Below the pieces are notes generated by a model. It saw only the letters and a list, made by a program, of their open reading frames with translations, was not told the DNA's origin and ran no database searches. From Hoylesella buccalis ATCC 35310 (lineage in GTDB: Bacteria; Bacteroidota; Bacteroidia; Bacteroidales; Bacteroidaceae), in contig NZ_ADEG01000039.1 in assembly GCF_000177075.1 (NCBI RefSeq), forward strand, positions 160,059 through 224,058: a DNA stretch of 64,000 bases, given 5' to 3'. Positions within the stretch are counted from its first letter, which is position 1, and every line of letters begins with the position of its first letter. This document shows, one piece after another, positions 28,277 to 38,173 of this stretch. The translations under genes were made by a program, and so were the position numbers.

Positions 28277-28488
28277 AGAACTTTGTTGTTAAAAAATAAA
28301 AATGTTGTGCAATAATGCGGTTGCAAAGGTAATGCTTTTAATGTACATTTCATCATTGCTCTTTCATATTTTGTCAGCTTTGAGTCGTTTTTTAACATTT
28401 AATAAGTTCTTTTCTCTCGTTTTCTGTCCATCGATGTCTATTAAGGTATAAAAAAATTAGTTGATAGTTTATAATTACGAATAGTGCA

Positions 28489-28520
28489 TTGCAAATTATA
28501 AATTAAAAGCATTACCTTTG
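28489..28520 (+). promoter_or_regulatory. typA promoter
   Basis: TTG (28489-28491), 21-base spacer, TACCTTTG (28513-28520). Matches the Bacteroidetes consensus. The leader before the ATG at 28549 would be about 20 bases. Confidence 0.7.
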
Positions 28521-28548
28521 CAGTCGTAAAAGTTTAAGGTAACAGAAA

Positions 28549-30351
28549 ATGCAAGACATTAGAAATATTGCCATCATTGCACACGTAGACCACGGAAAAA
28601 CCACGTTGGTAGACAAGATGATGTTGGCAGGAAAATTGTTCCGTGACGGACAGGATAACAGTGGACAGGTATTGGATGCTAATGATTTGGAGCGCGAACG
28701 TGGCATCACCATTCTTTCTAAAAACGTTTCTATCAATTGGAAAGGAGTCAAAATCAACATCATAGACACTCCGGGTCACTCCGATTTTGGTGGTGAGGTA
28801 GAGCGCGTGCTCAATATGGCGGATGGTTGTATTTTGCTCGTTGACGCGTTCGAAGGTCCCATGCCGCAAACTCGTTTCGTGTTGCAAAAAGCCTTGGAGA
28901 TAGGCTTAAAACCCATCGTTGTGGTGAACAAGGTGGACAAACCCAACTGTAGACCCGAGGAAGTGTACGAGATGGTGTTCGATTTGATGTTCTCATTGAA
29001 CGCCACCGAAGACCAGTTGGACTTCCCTGTTGTGTATGGTTCGGCCAAAAACGGATGGATGTCAGAGGATTGGAAGAAACCAACGGACAATATAGAATAT
29101 TTACTTGACAAGATTGTAGAGGTGATACCGGCGCCCAAGCAGTTGGAGGGTACTCCGCAAATGCTGATTACCAGTCTCGACTACTCCAACTACACAGGAC
29201 GTATTGCCGTTGGAAGGGTACATCGAGGCGTACTTGCCAGTGGCATGAATGTAACCATTAGCCACCGCGATGGCAGTCAGGAAAAGACCAAGATCAAAGA
29301 ACTTCATACTTTTGAAGGCATGGGTCACGCCAAGACCGACCAAGTGGGTAGCGGTGATATCTGTGCTGTCATTGGTCTGGATCGTTTCGAAATAGGCGAC
29401 ACTATCTGTGACTATGAGAATCCAGAGCCATTACCTCCCATCGCCATTGATGAGCCTACGATGAGCATGCTGTTCACCATTAACGATTCACCTTTATTTG
29501 GTAAGGAGGGAAAGTATGTTACTTCGCGCCACATCAACGACCGTTTGGAAAAAGAGTTGGAGAAAAATCTGGCTCTCCGTGTGCGTCCTTTCGAGGATGC
29601 AACCGATAAGTGGATTGTCAGTGGACGTGGCGTTCTCCACCTCAGTGTGTTGGTTGAAACGATGCGCCGCGAGGGATATGAGTTGCAGGTGGGGCAGCCG
29701 CAGGTGATTTTCAAAGAGATAAACGGCGAAAAATATGAGCCAATTGAGGAACTCACCATCAATGTTCCCGAAGAATTTTCCAGCAAAATGATTGACATGG
29801 TAACTCGTCGAAAGGGCGAAATGACCTCCATGGAGAGCCAAGGCGACCGTACGAACATCGAGTTCGACATTCCATCGCGTGGTATCATGGGACTTCGTAC
29901 CAATGTGCTGACAGCCTCTCAGGGTGAAGCCATCATGGCGCACCGTTTCAAAGAGTATCAGCCATATAAGGGAGAAATCACAAGACGAGTGAACGGCAGC
30001 ATGATTGCCATGGAGACGGGTACGGCATATGCTTATTCCATTGATAAACTTCAAGACCGTGGTAAGTTCTTCATCGATCCAGGAGAGGAAGTTTATGCTG
30101 GTGAAGTGGTAGGCGAACATGTTCACGACAACGACTTGGTAATCAATGTAACCAAGGCCAAGCAGCTTACTAACGTGCGTGCCAGCGGTTCGGATGATAA
30201 GGCACGAGTGATTCCCAAGGTGGTGATGAGCTTGGAAGAGTGTTTGGAGTATATCAAAGCCGACGAACTGTTGGAAGTTACTCCCAAGAGCATGCGCATG
30301 CGAAAGATAACGCTCGACCATACTGAACGCAAGCGCTTGAATAAAGATTGA
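28549..30351 (+). CDS. typA: ribosome-associated GTPase TypA/BipA
   Basis: A 600-residue translational GTPase related to EF-G, needed for ribosome assembly and stress or cold growth in other bacteria. G motifs: [15 protein letters not shown] (P-loop), [11 protein letters not shown] (switch I), [13 protein letters not shown] (G3), NKVDKPN (G4), GSAKNG (G5). EF-G domain V-like and the BipA C-terminal region follow to [12 protein letters not shown]. Length is normal. Single gene with its own promoter and terminator. Confidence 0.97.
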   Translation: MQDIRNIAIIAHVDHGKTTLVDKMMLAGKLFRDGQDNSGQVLDANDLERERGITILSKNVSINWKGVKINIIDTPGHSDFGGEVERVLNMADGCILLVDAFEGPMPQTRFVLQKALEIGLKPIVVVNKVDKPNCRPEEVYEMVFDLMFSLNATEDQLDFPVVYGSAKNGWMSEDWKKPTDNIEYLLDKIVEVIPAPKQLEGTPQMLITSLDYSNYTGRIAVGRVHRGVLASGMNVTISHRDGSQEKTKIKELHTFEGMGHAKTDQVGSGDICAVIGLDRFEIGDTICDYENPEPLPPIAIDEPTMSMLFTINDSPLFGKEGKYVTSRHINDRLEKELEKNLALRVRPFEDATDKWIVSGRGVLHLSVLVETMRREGYELQVGQPQVIFKEINGEKYEPIEELTINVPEEFSSKMIDMVTRRKGEMTSMESQGDRTNIEFDIPSRGIMGLRTNVLTASQGEAIMAHRFKEYQPYKGEITRRVNGSMIAMETGTAYAYSIDKLQDRGKFFIDPGEEVYAGEVVGEHVHDNDLVINVTKAKQLTNVRASGSDDKARVIPKVVMSLEECLEYIKADELLEVTPKSMRMRKITLDHTERKRLNKD

Positions 30352-30377
30352 TTGTTCATGTAGCCTTATAAACAAAA

Positions 30378-30408
30378 AAATCCTTGTCCCATGGGGCAAG
30401 GATTTTTT
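30378..30408 (+). terminator. typA terminator
   Basis: CCTTGTCCC (30382-30390) pairs with GGGGCAAGG (30393-30401) with a two-base loop, flanked by A's on one side and TTTTTT (30403-30408) on the other. It is symmetric enough to work in both directions. Confidence 0.85.
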
Positions 30409-30525
30409 GTTCACACTCGGCAGTCCAACCCGTTGTCAGGCTGCGGTGTTTCTTATCTGAATCGAGAGTTTTTCCCTCAGTTCCATTCGTATGTTATCCA
30501 ACCTATTTGAGGAGGCTTTTCAAAG

Positions 30526-30635
30526 TCATTGCTTTTGGGTGTCAAACTCAATCACTTTGGATGGCAAACTCAATGCTTTTGGATGCTAAACTCATTGCTT
30601 TTGCCATCCCATCTTCATGCTTATTGAAAAGAATG
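30526..30635. repeat. 22-base-period array D
   Basis: Units start at 30526, 30548, 30570, 30592 and 30614, exactly 22 bases apart. Each begins TCATTGCTTTTG or TCAATGCTTTTG and ends GGCAAAC or close. It stands alone, between the typA terminator and the 3' end of the beta-lactamase/SGNH gene. No hairpin module accompanies it. Confidence 0.75.
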
Positions 30636-30709
30636 TCGCATTATCGCTGTCCGATCCAATAAGAGGAGGTAAATAAACATCTATCTCCCTCGCAGTTTTA
30701 ACGTGGGTT

Positions 30710-32566
30710 CTATAAATATTTTTTCAACACGTTAATCCACACTTCATATCCCTTTTCTGTTAGATGCAAGCCATCGTATGTTAGTTCTTGGCGCATGATA
30801 TCTGTGCCTGGCTCAGTAAATAGCGGGAAGAGATTGATGTAAGTAACGTGGTTTTGCTTTGCCCATGCCTCTAATCTCGCATTGATTTCGGGTATTTGTT
30901 CAGTCTTACCCACCAGTCGCTTCCATCTGCCTGTTGATTCGCGGATAGGAAGCATACTCTGTAGATAGAGCTTGGTTTGTGGCGATTCGCGTCGGATGCG
31001 TTCCGTCAGTCGTATAATCATGTTGGCAATGCTGTCGGTGCTAAGGTCGTGGCTCACATCGTTTACCCCAACCATCAAGAATATCTTGGCAGGATGTGCG
31101 GGCAAAATGGTGTGCAACCGGTCGTAAATGCCTGTGGCTACATCGCCACTGATGCCGCGGTTGATGACCTTTTTGTTACCCAACTTAGCTGCCCAATCTT
31201 TGCCACCTTCCGTAATGCTGTTTCCCAACATCACGATGTTGTTTTTCTGTATGGCAGGTTCGCCTTCGAATTGCAGCATGCGTTGGTAGTAATGCTCATG
31301 GTACAAAGGTTCCTCATTGGTGATGCTTGCTGCAACAGCGTTAGCCACCAAGGCCCGCAAACGTACGGTGTTGCCCTTGTCATGCGGATGGACGCAGTTG
31401 GTAAGCAGGATGATGGAAAGGTCGTTTACCGGGTCTATCACGATAGAGGTACCCGTATATCCCGTATGTCCGTAGGTCTCGTTGCTCAACAGATCGCCTT
31501 TGTTCGAGGCGTATGGCGACGACACGTCCCATCCTAAGCTGCGTCCAAAGTCTTTCAGGCTTGATGGAATGGTGCGCATGGCATGGATGGTGTTGGGTGA
31601 CAGGATGCGTTTGCCGTTCCACGAACCGCCGTTTTGCAGCATGGCACAAAGCACAGCCAGGTCGGAAGCTGTAGAAAACAAGCCCGCATTGCCCGATATC
31701 CCCGCGTTCATGACGCGTGCCAAAGGGTCGTGAACCTGCCCTTTGAGCACTTGTCCGTTGGCTTGTTGCTCGGTAGGGGCGAGGGGATAAGCGGCAGCAT
31801 CGTTTCTTTTGCCCCATCGTGGCTCATCGGTGTTCGTCCAATTTCCCTTTTTATCTTGTGCGCAGGGTATGAAATCAGTGTGGTTCATACCTAAAGGAAT
31901 GAAAATGTTTTCAGCACAAAAGGTTCTTAACGATTGATGGGTAATGTGTTCAATAATGCGTTGCAAGGTGATATAGTTTAGACAACTATACCGCATGTCC
32001 GTTCCTGGTTTGTATTGTCGCTGGCATTGGTCGATGTAACGTGCCAACACTTGTTGCTTGTCAGCACCGCGCTCGCTGCTCAATTGTTTGACGGGCGCGT
32101 AGGGTGGCAGGCCTGATGTATGCGTCAGCAGATTGCTGATGCGTATGGTCGTGGTGTCATTTTGTTTGCTGTTCCAACTTTGAAAGTGGGGCAGATACAT
32201 CTTGACAGCATCCCCAGTGCGCAACAATCCCCGCTCAATGAGGAGCATGGTAGCCATCGTTGTAGCCACTGGTTTGGTACACGAGGCCAGGTCAAAAACC
32301 GTGTTCGTGGTCATGGGTTCCACCGTCGGAATGAGCTGGCGGTTGCCGTAGGCTTTGAGATAGGCCATTTTGCCATGTCTAACCACCGCTAACACAGCTC
32401 CGGGAATTTGCTTCTCACGGATGGCTTGGTTGATAACGCTGTCAGCATTTTGCAGACGCAGCCTGTTCATGCCTACTTGTTCGGGGTAGACTACCGGGAT
32501 ATCGTTGGCCCTGATGGAGGAAAGCATCCCCACCATCAAGAGCAACAGAAAGCTCATTCGTTTCAT
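30710..32566 (-). CDS. beta-lactamase-fold serine hydrolase fused to an SGNH esterase
   Basis: A 618-residue exported protein (signal peptide to about residue 20). Residues about 30-415 are a class C beta-lactamase/penicillin-binding fold: SCTK at 95-98 is the SxxK catalytic motif, YSCLN at 193-197 is the second motif, and GHTG at 366-369 replaces KTG, as in esterase- or DD-peptidase-like members. Residues about 440-618 are an SGNH/GDSL hydrolase: MLGNSITEGG (nucleophile Ser 450), RGISGD, VGVNDV and YDGLHLT with the Asp-His pair. Last gene of the murTKQ set, 31 bases after murQ. Inference: trimming peptides and removing O-acetyl groups from muropeptides. True resistance to beta-lactams is not implied. 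Confidence 0.88.
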   Translation of the reverse strand: MKRMSFLLLLMVGMLSSIRANDIPVVYPEQVGMNRLRLQNADSVINQAIREKQIPGAVLAVVRHGKMAYLKAYGNRQLIPTVEPMTTNTVFDLASCTKPVATTMATMLLIERGLLRTGDAVKMYLPHFQSWNSKQNDTTTIRISNLLTHTSGLPPYAPVKQLSSERGADKQQVLARYIDQCQRQYKPGTDMRYSCLNYITLQRIIEHITHQSLRTFCAENIFIPLGMNHTDFIPCAQDKKGNWTNTDEPRWGKRNDAAAYPLAPTEQQANGQVLKGQVHDPLARVMNAGISGNAGLFSTASDLAVLCAMLQNGGSWNGKRILSPNTIHAMRTIPSSLKDFGRSLGWDVSSPYASNKGDLLSNETYGHTGYTGTSIVIDPVNDLSIILLTNCVHPHDKGNTVRLRALVANAVAASITNEEPLYHEHYYQRMLQFEGEPAIQKNNIVMLGNSITEGGKDWAAKLGNKKVINRGISGDVATGIYDRLHTILPAHPAKIFLMVGVNDVSHDLSTDSIANMIIRLTERIRRESPQTKLYLQSMLPIRESTGRWKRLVGKTEQIPEINARLEAWAKQNHVTYINLFPLFTEPGTDIMRQELTYDGLHLTEKGYEVWINVLKKYL

Positions 32567-32597
32567 CGTTGATATGTTTTTAAGTTAAGGGTGGTCA

Positions 32598-33425
32598 TCA
32601 TTCGTCTTTCGTGGGTAGTTTTGTTTCTTGCAACACCTTTTCTACCGAGCCGTGAAGCAGCAGCAGACTTTTGGCTTTGCCATAGTCTAACCCCAGCAAG
32701 TCGACCAGCATGCGCGTGCCACGGTCTACAAGTTTTTGGTTGGTCAGCTGCATGTTGACCATCTTGTTGCCCTTCACGCGTCCTAATTGTATCATGACAG
32801 CGGTACTAATCATGTTGAGAATCATCTTTTGTCCCGTACCCGATTTCATGCGCGAGCTACCGGTGACATACTCCGGTCCTACAATCATTTCGATGGCGAT
32901 GTCCGACTCGGCTGCCATTGGCGAATCCGGATTGCTGGTGATGCAGGCTGTCAGAATACCATGTTCGCGTGCGTCGCGCAGTGCGCCCACAACGTATGGC
33001 GTCGTACCCGATGCGGCAATACCAATCACGGTATCATTGCTGTTGATGTTATGCTCTGCCAGTTCGTTCCAACCATGTTCCTCATCGTCTTCTGCCGCTT
33101 CAACCGCATTGCGCAAAGCCGTGTCGCCACCAGCAATCAGTCCGATGACTAATGTTTTTGAAACGCCGAAGGTAGGCGGTAGTTCAGAAGCATCCAACAC
33201 GCCTAAACGGCCACTGGTTCCAGCTCCCATGTAGAAAATGCGTCCGCCTTGTTTCATCCTTGGTACAATCAGCTTCACCAACTTGGCGATTTGTGGAATG
33301 GTTTTTTGTACGGCCAACGCCACCTTTTGATCTTCGGTGTTGATGTCTTGTAAAAGTTCTTCTACCGACTTATGTTCCAAGTCGTTGTACAGCGAAGCTT
33401 CTTCGGTTATCTTCTTAAAGCTCAT
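32598..33425 (-). CDS. murQ: N-acetylmuramic acid 6-phosphate etherase
   Basis: A 275-residue SIS-fold enzyme that removes D-lactate from MurNAc-6-phosphate, giving GlcNAc-6-phosphate. Signature GAGTSGRLGVLDASELPPTF includes the catalytic Glu; IAASGTTPYVVGAL is the second SIS motif and GSSRMKSGTGQKMILN a further hallmark. ATG 33425 is preceded by AGGAGGA about 8 bases upstream, a strong ribosome site rare in this phylum; the open frame to 33569 lies inside murK and is not used. Third gene of the murT-murK-murQ order known from Tannerella forsythia. Confidence 0.95.
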   Translation of the reverse strand: MSFKKITEEASLYNDLEHKSVEELLQDINTEDQKVALAVQKTIPQIAKLVKLIVPRMKQGGRIFYMGAGTSGRLGVLDASELPPTFGVSKTLVIGLIAGGDTALRNAVEAAEDDEEHGWNELAEHNINSNDTVIGIAASGTTPYVVGALRDAREHGILTACITSNPDSPMAAESDIAIEMIVGPEYVTGSSRMKSGTGQKMILNMISTAVMIQLGRVKGNKMVNMQLTNQKLVDRGTRMLVDLLGLDYGKAKSLLLLHGSVEKVLQETKLPTKDE

Positions 33426-33442
33426 GACGTATCCTCCTGTTT

Positions 33443-34291
33443 TTATAATGTGTGGTATTTGAGCAGTCCCTCCATGGGGGCTTTGCTGATGGTTCCTATC
33501 TTTACGCCCAATGCCTGTGCGGCTTCGGTTAGTTCCGATTGATAGACAAGGGCGATGGTGCCAATGCAATTCATGGGATACTCATGGTAATCGTATTGCA
33601 TGACGTTGCGGCGGATAAAATCAGAGAAAGCGTTTACCAGCAGCGCGTGCACGGCTTTGTGTGTTTTATGCTGCTCCAAGAATACGTTTAGGCTGGCTAA
33701 ATAACGACTTGGAAATGGTTTGCGGTAAACATTTTCAATAATGTCGGCCATGTTGGTGTTGAACTGTGCGAAAAATTCCGCTTTGAGTTGATCATCCAAC
33801 TGGTTTTTTAAAAGGTCGCTCACCAATCGTTTACCTAAGTTGGCGCCACTCCCTTCGTCGCCAAGGATAAAGCCAAGGGCAGGCACTTGCCACGCTATTT
33901 GCTTGCCATCGTAAAAACATGAGTTCGACCCAGTGCCCAAGATGCAGGCAATGCCGGGCTCTTTCCCGCACAAAGCGCGTGCCGCAGCCAAGAGGTCTGA
34001 GTTTACTTCAACCTTTTGGTCTACCGTGAGCACCTGTCGTAGGGCATTTTCAACTACCGAAACCTTTTCGGGTATGCAGCCAGCTCCATAGAAGAAGATG
34101 TTGGAAAAATGTTTGGTGGGCAGGTGAGGCAGAAGGTTTTCTGTGATTTCAGCTACCATTTCGTCGGTTGATTGAAAGACAGGATTCATCCCTTTTGTGG
34201 TGATGACCTTTCCCAATTGATTGTCTTCAACGACCGCCCAATCTGTTTTTGTCGAGCCACTGTCGGCTATCAAATATATGTTTTGTTTCAT
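33443..34291 (-). CDS. murK: MurNAc kinase, BadF/BadG family
   Basis: A 282-residue ASKHA-fold sugar kinase. The phosphate-1 loop is intact: LIADSGSTKTDWAVV, with the usual Asp, Lys and Thr. FYGAGC, ILGTGSNSCFYDG (phosphate-2) and GFILGDEGSGANLGKRL follow. By homology and position between MurT and MurQ it phosphorylates MurNAc (and possibly GlcNAc) in the cytosol. Gaps to its neighbours are 14 and 17 bases. Two further, divergent paralogues lie at 47.4 and 62.6 kb. Confidence 0.9.
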   Translation of the reverse strand: MKQNIYLIADSGSTKTDWAVVEDNQLGKVITTKGMNPVFQSTDEMVAEITENLLPHLPTKHFSNIFFYGAGCIPEKVSVVENALRQVLTVDQKVEVNSDLLAAARALCGKEPGIACILGTGSNSCFYDGKQIAWQVPALGFILGDEGSGANLGKRLVSDLLKNQLDDQLKAEFFAQFNTNMADIIENVYRKPFPSRYLASLNVFLEQHKTHKAVHALLVNAFSDFIRRNVMQYDYHEYPMNCIGTIALVYQSELTEAAQALGVKIGTISKAPMEGLLKYHTL

Positions 34292-34305
34292 GTCGTGCAG
34301 TAATT

Positions 34306-35517
34306 TTATAATTTAATGAATATACGTTTCTTGTAGAGAATGTAGCCAAGACCCCAAAGTATCGTGATGATGAGCAGGGCATGGGCCAGCGACCCAAAGT
34401 TTTGTCCCAGCAAAGGTGAAAAAACATCACGGTAAAGAAAACCCGTGATTGAGGTTGGCTCATCGCCGAATGGGAACTGGAACGAGCCAAACAAGATGGC
34501 AATCACACCACTCATCACATATAAGAAAAGTGGATTCATGCCAAATACTTCAAAAAAGCGGCACCAACGCTTATATCCTTTTACGTCGATGAGCCATATT
34601 AACAGGGCTAAAAGCGTTGAGGCCAATCCACAACTTGTCAGTACAAAGGTGGGTGACCATATCTTTTTGTTGAGCGGACATCCATAAGCAAGCAACAAAC
34701 CGCTGAAGGTGAGGATGGTTCCAGCAATGAACAGCGGAACGATGTTGTGCAAAATAAGGCCTGTCTTGGGATCGTTCTGCGTGGTGGCAGTGACGGTTTT
34801 TTGTTTACTAAAAGCCAGTTTTCCAATCAAAAAGCCAATGAGGGTGTGGGCAATGGCTGGAAATGTACTTAACAATCCTTCGGGATCGATGCCATTGTCG
34901 TGGTACATGTGCGCATCGGTAAGAACGGCTCGGTCGACAATGGACAGGATATTTGTTTCATCATACGCAAAACCGTTGCCGCAAAACAATAAGATGGTAT
35001 AGCCTATCAACAAGGTGATGACGATGCTGAGCAAGTAACGATGACGCACGGTGATGGCCAACAGGGCTGTGATGCCATAACAAATGGCTAACCGTGCCAA
35101 CACGCCTGACAACCGAATGGTGTCGAACGACCATACGGTATGCCATATTTGCTGACCTAAAGTGGCATCTTCTAATGGGAAAGCCCAACGATAGCAGAAG
35201 CGTGAAAACCACCCAACGAATATGCCTACGAGGTAGAGTAGCAGCGTGCGGCGTATAATTTTGTAAACCGTTTGGCGGTTGCACGCAAACTGATACTTCT
35301 GCATGGAAATGAAAATACACATTCCCATGACAAACATGAAGAAAGGAAACACCAAGTCAGTGGGTGTCATTCCGTTCCATTCAGCATGCTCGAGGGGGGC
35401 GAAGATGTGTGCCCAGCTGCCTGGATTGTTCACGAGTATCATGCCAGCGATGGTGATGCCTCGTAGGATGTCGATGGCTAAGATGCGTTTACTCTGTGGT
35501 TTTTGTGTAACATTCAT
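34306..35517 (-). CDS. MurT/NagX-like inner-membrane transporter (DUF5009 type)
   Basis: A 403-residue protein with about ten membrane helices. The N-terminal motif is IDILRGITIAGMILVNNPG followed by EHAEWNGMTPTDLVFPFFMF, which defines the COG4299/DUF5009 group often labelled heparan-alpha-glucosaminide N-acetyltransferase. In Tannerella forsythia a gene in this position, murT, was reported to be the MurNAc uptake protein of a murTKQ operon; NagX proteins of this type are linked to GlcNAc use. The same order here (this gene, murK, murQ) supports a MurNAc transporter (inference from synteny). Gaps on both sides are 14 bases. Confidence 0.82.
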   Translation of the reverse strand: MNVTQKPQSKRILAIDILRGITIAGMILVNNPGSWAHIFAPLEHAEWNGMTPTDLVFPFFMFVMGMCIFISMQKYQFACNRQTVYKIIRRTLLLYLVGIFVGWFSRFCYRWAFPLEDATLGQQIWHTVWSFDTIRLSGVLARLAICYGITALLAITVRHRYLLSIVITLLIGYTILLFCGNGFAYDETNILSIVDRAVLTDAHMYHDNGIDPEGLLSTFPAIAHTLIGFLIGKLAFSKQKTVTATTQNDPKTGLILHNIVPLFIAGTILTFSGLLLAYGCPLNKKIWSPTFVLTSCGLASTLLALLIWLIDVKGYKRWCRFFEVFGMNPLFLYVMSGVIAILFGSFQFPFGDEPTSITGFLYRDVFSPLLGQNFGSLAHALLIITILWGLGYILYKKRIFIKL

Positions 35518-35531
35518 TGCGCAATATGATT

Positions 35532-36788
35532 TTAACGATATAGATAATATTTCTTTGACAGTTGTTTAAAAGCCTTCACGTCCTTGTTCCAATAAGGTGC
35601 AATATCCTCCCAGCGGTTGCGTTTCATGAAGCGTTCGCGTATTTGTTTAGAGCCACAAACTTTGTCGAACATGGAGAAACGGGCCTGATTGGCATGCTCC
35701 ATCACTGAGTGTTCGGGATATAAACGAGCTATTTCTTGCATAAATACAAATTGAATGGGGGTGAGTTGAACTATCTTATAGTTCGTGATATGTATCTGAA
35801 CGCCTTGCAGTTGCTCGCCTTTCCCTACGCTATAAAACGGACTAAGATGAATGGGACGGAACGTAACGCCCGGTAATCGATGGGCATTCATGGCCTTGGC
35901 AAGTTCTTCGGCCTTAATCCAAGGGGCAGCAAACAACTGGAATGGAAGGGTGTAACCAACACCAATAGAGAGATAACCAAACTCACCAACAATGCCGGTT
36001 GTTGGATAATACCAGGCAGTAATGGCTTGTGGAATGTGTGGAGACGATGCTATCCACGGCAAGTTTGTGTCTTCGTACGTCATTTTTCGTTTCCAACGTT
36101 TCATCTTGATGACCGTTAGTTTGCATTGAACGCCATGCTTCAACATACGCTCGCCATTGAGCATCTGCGCCAATTCGCCACAAGTAAGTCCGTAGATATA
36201 GGGAATGCGAAACTGACTGACAAACGACATGCAATCATCTTCCACCAAATTGCCTTCAATGTGCAGACCGCCAAGTGGGTTGGGGCGGTCGAGAACGATG
36301 AATTCGATGCCGTTTTCGGCGGCCGCTTCCATGGCCAACCCCATGGTGCTGATAAAGGTAAACGAGCGTGCCCCAATGTCTTGAATGTCGTACACCAAGG
36401 CATCGATGCCACGAAGCATCTCTTTGGTGGGCTTTCGTGTCTTGCCATAGAGGGAGAAGATGGGCAAACCTGTTTTCTCATCTTTTTGGTCTTGCACCTT
36501 GGCACCTGCATAGATGTCGCCTCGCACACCATGTTCTGGTCCATAGAGCGCTACCAGTTTGACACCAGGTGCATCGTGCAAGATGTCGATGGTCGACTTC
36601 AAATAGCGGTTAACACCCGTTGGATTGGTGATAAGACCAATGCGCTTGCCTTGCAACTGTTTGAAATTTTGACGTTCTAACACGTCAATACCAGTTAATA
36701 CTTGTTTGTTTCTTGCCGGTAAAACGGTGGCAATGAGACAAAGCATGAAGGCAAGTAAAAATAGTTTTTTGAAAGAATTATTTAACAT
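35532..36788 (-). CDS. exo-beta-N-acetylmuramidase NamZ-type (DUF1343, GH171), copy 1
   Basis: A 418-residue exported enzyme. ATG 36788 gives a clear signal peptide (LFLLAFMLCLIATVLPA) and overlaps the AmpG stop by 11 bases. DUF1343 landmarks: GKRIGLITNPTGVN, YGPEHGVRGD with E85 and H86 of the active site, VYDIQDIGARSFTFI, VLDRPNPLGG, and a DUF1343 C-terminal domain ending KKYYLYR. NamZ enzymes release single MurNAc from the non-reducing end of peptidoglycan glycans (shown in Bacillus subtilis and T. forsythia). It feeds the murT-murK-murQ genes just downstream. A second, diverged copy lies at 45.8-47.0 kb. Confidence 0.92.
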   Translation of the reverse strand: MLNNSFKKLFLLAFMLCLIATVLPARNKQVLTGIDVLERQNFKQLQGKRIGLITNPTGVNRYLKSTIDILHDAPGVKLVALYGPEHGVRGDIYAGAKVQDQKDEKTGLPIFSLYGKTRKPTKEMLRGIDALVYDIQDIGARSFTFISTMGLAMEAAAENGIEFIVLDRPNPLGGLHIEGNLVEDDCMSFVSQFRIPYIYGLTCGELAQMLNGERMLKHGVQCKLTVIKMKRWKRKMTYEDTNLPWIASSPHIPQAITAWYYPTTGIVGEFGYLSIGVGYTLPFQLFAAPWIKAEELAKAMNAHRLPGVTFRPIHLSPFYSVGKGEQLQGVQIHITNYKIVQLTPIQFVFMQEIARLYPEHSVMEHANQARFSMFDKVCGSKQIRERFMKRNRWEDIAPYWNKDVKAFKQLSKKYYLYR

Positions 36789-38115
36789 TTTCAGGATCTT
36801 TACGTCCATAATGAGGGTCAACTTTGATAATTAATGTAACCATGACGGTTGCCAAGCAGCAGGCAATGACCAACCAGAAGAAGTGTTCGTAACCCAACCA
36901 CTCTTGCAGATAACCGGCAAACATGCCAGGAATCATCATGCTCAGTGCCATGAATGCCGTGCAAATGGCATAGTGGGCGGTCTTAAATTCGCCTTCAGAG
37001 AAATACATCATGTACAACATGTAGGCAGTGAAACCAAATCCATAGCCAAATTGTTCGACGGCCACGCAAGCACTGATGATAATAATGTTGTGAGGAAGGA
37101 ACATACTAAGGTACACAAAGGTAAAGCAGGGAAGCGTCATGCAGGCAGCCATTGGCCAAAACGACTTCTTGAGTCCCCAGTTGGAAGCCGCAATACCACC
37201 GATGATGCCACCAATGGTCAGTGCAATAACACCAATGGTTCCATAGACCAACCCCACCTCTTGGGTGCTCATAGCCAATCCTCCGTCAGCACTGTTATCT
37301 ACTAAAAAAGGCACAGCCATCTTGAGTAAGAAGGCTTCGGGCAAACGATACAGCAACATGAAAGCAATGGCAATCCACAGTCCGGGCTTCTTGAAATAGG
37401 TTGCAAAGGTACGTCCGAACTCTGAAACGATGTCTTTAGCATGCACACCTGTGGCACCTACTTTTCCTTTGTCCTGTTGGGGATAAGGAATAAAGAAGGT
37501 GTGATAAATGGTAATGATGGTGAACAAAACGCTTGTAATGCCCAAGGTAATCATCCACGACAACGGAATGTTGCCCGTGTGCAGCTCTAAATATCCAGCA
37601 ACGAACACCAAAACGCCTTGTCCGAAGATAGAGGCAAAGCGATAGAATGTACTCCTGATGCCGACGAAGAACGATTGCTGCGAAGGATTGAGAGCCAACA
37701 TATAGAATCCGTCAGCCGCGATGTCGTGGGTTGCAGATGCAAACGCTGTGATGATAAACAGCACTAACGTAAGTGTAAACATGCTGACTGGTGTGTTGCC
37801 CGAAGCGATGATGTCGGGTGAAGGATGTGGCAGAGTAAACGTCAGCAAAATGAAAGCCAAACTCATGAGGGCTTGCATCATCACAATCCACCAACGTTTG
37901 GTGCGCAGAATGTCGACAAACGGACTCCACAGGGGTTTGATGACCCACGGCAGATACAACAAACTGGTAAACATGGCCATGTCACCATTGGGTACACCCA
38001 TCTTGGTAAACATAATGACCGATATGTTGTTAACGATAAAATAGGGGATGCCCTCGGCAAAATAGAGCGTGGGTATCCATGCCCAAGGACTGATGTTAGA
38101 TGTTATATGTTTCAT
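36778..38115 (-). CDS. AmpG-like MFS muropeptide permease
   Basis: A 445-residue major-facilitator protein with about twelve membrane helices. WIPTLYFAEGIPYFIVNN and MFTSLLYLPWVIKPLWSPFVD match the start of AmpG proteins, which import GlcNAc-anhydroMurNAc muropeptides. The start is set at ATG 38115 (KHITSNISPW); an earlier in-frame Met at 38178 lies beside the repeat array and would add a charged, unlikely N-terminus. It overlaps namZ-1 by 11 bases, so it heads or joins the namZ-murTKQ operon. The 197-base gap upstream is filled by a 22-base-period array. Confidence 0.88.
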   Translation of the reverse strand: MKHITSNISPWAWIPTLYFAEGIPYFIVNNISVIMFTKMGVPNGDMAMFTSLLYLPWVIKPLWSPFVDILRTKRWWIVMMQALMSLAFILLTFTLPHPSPDIIASGNTPVSMFTLTLVLFIITAFASATHDIAADGFYMLALNPSQQSFFVGIRSTFYRFASIFGQGVLVFVAGYLELHTGNIPLSWMITLGITSVLFTIITIYHTFFIPYPQQDKGKVGATGVHAKDIVSEFGRTFATYFKKPGLWIAIAFMLLYRLPEAFLLKMAVPFLVDNSADGGLAMSTQEVGLVYGTIGVIALTIGGIIGGIAASNWGLKKSFWPMAACMTLPCFTFVYLSMFLPHNIIIISACVAVEQFGYGFGFTAYMLYMMYFSEGEFKTAHYAICTAFMALSMMIPGMFAGYLQEWLGYEHFFWLVIACCLATVMVTLIIKVDPHYGRKDPENVK

Positions 38116-38173
38116 TCTTTTTCTCTGTTTTAATACAGCTTCTATGTACGGAGTAAAACATTGGGTTTTCAAT

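Noticed and set aside
30710..32566. Antibiotic-resistance beta-lactamase
   Set aside because: GHTG replaces KTG, the protein is fused to an SGNH esterase and sits in a MurNAc operon, all pointing to muropeptide processing.
34306..35517. Heparan-alpha-glucosaminide N-acetyltransferase
   Set aside because: The name comes from distant similarity to the human lysosomal enzyme. Position before murK-murQ matches the MurT transporter order instead.
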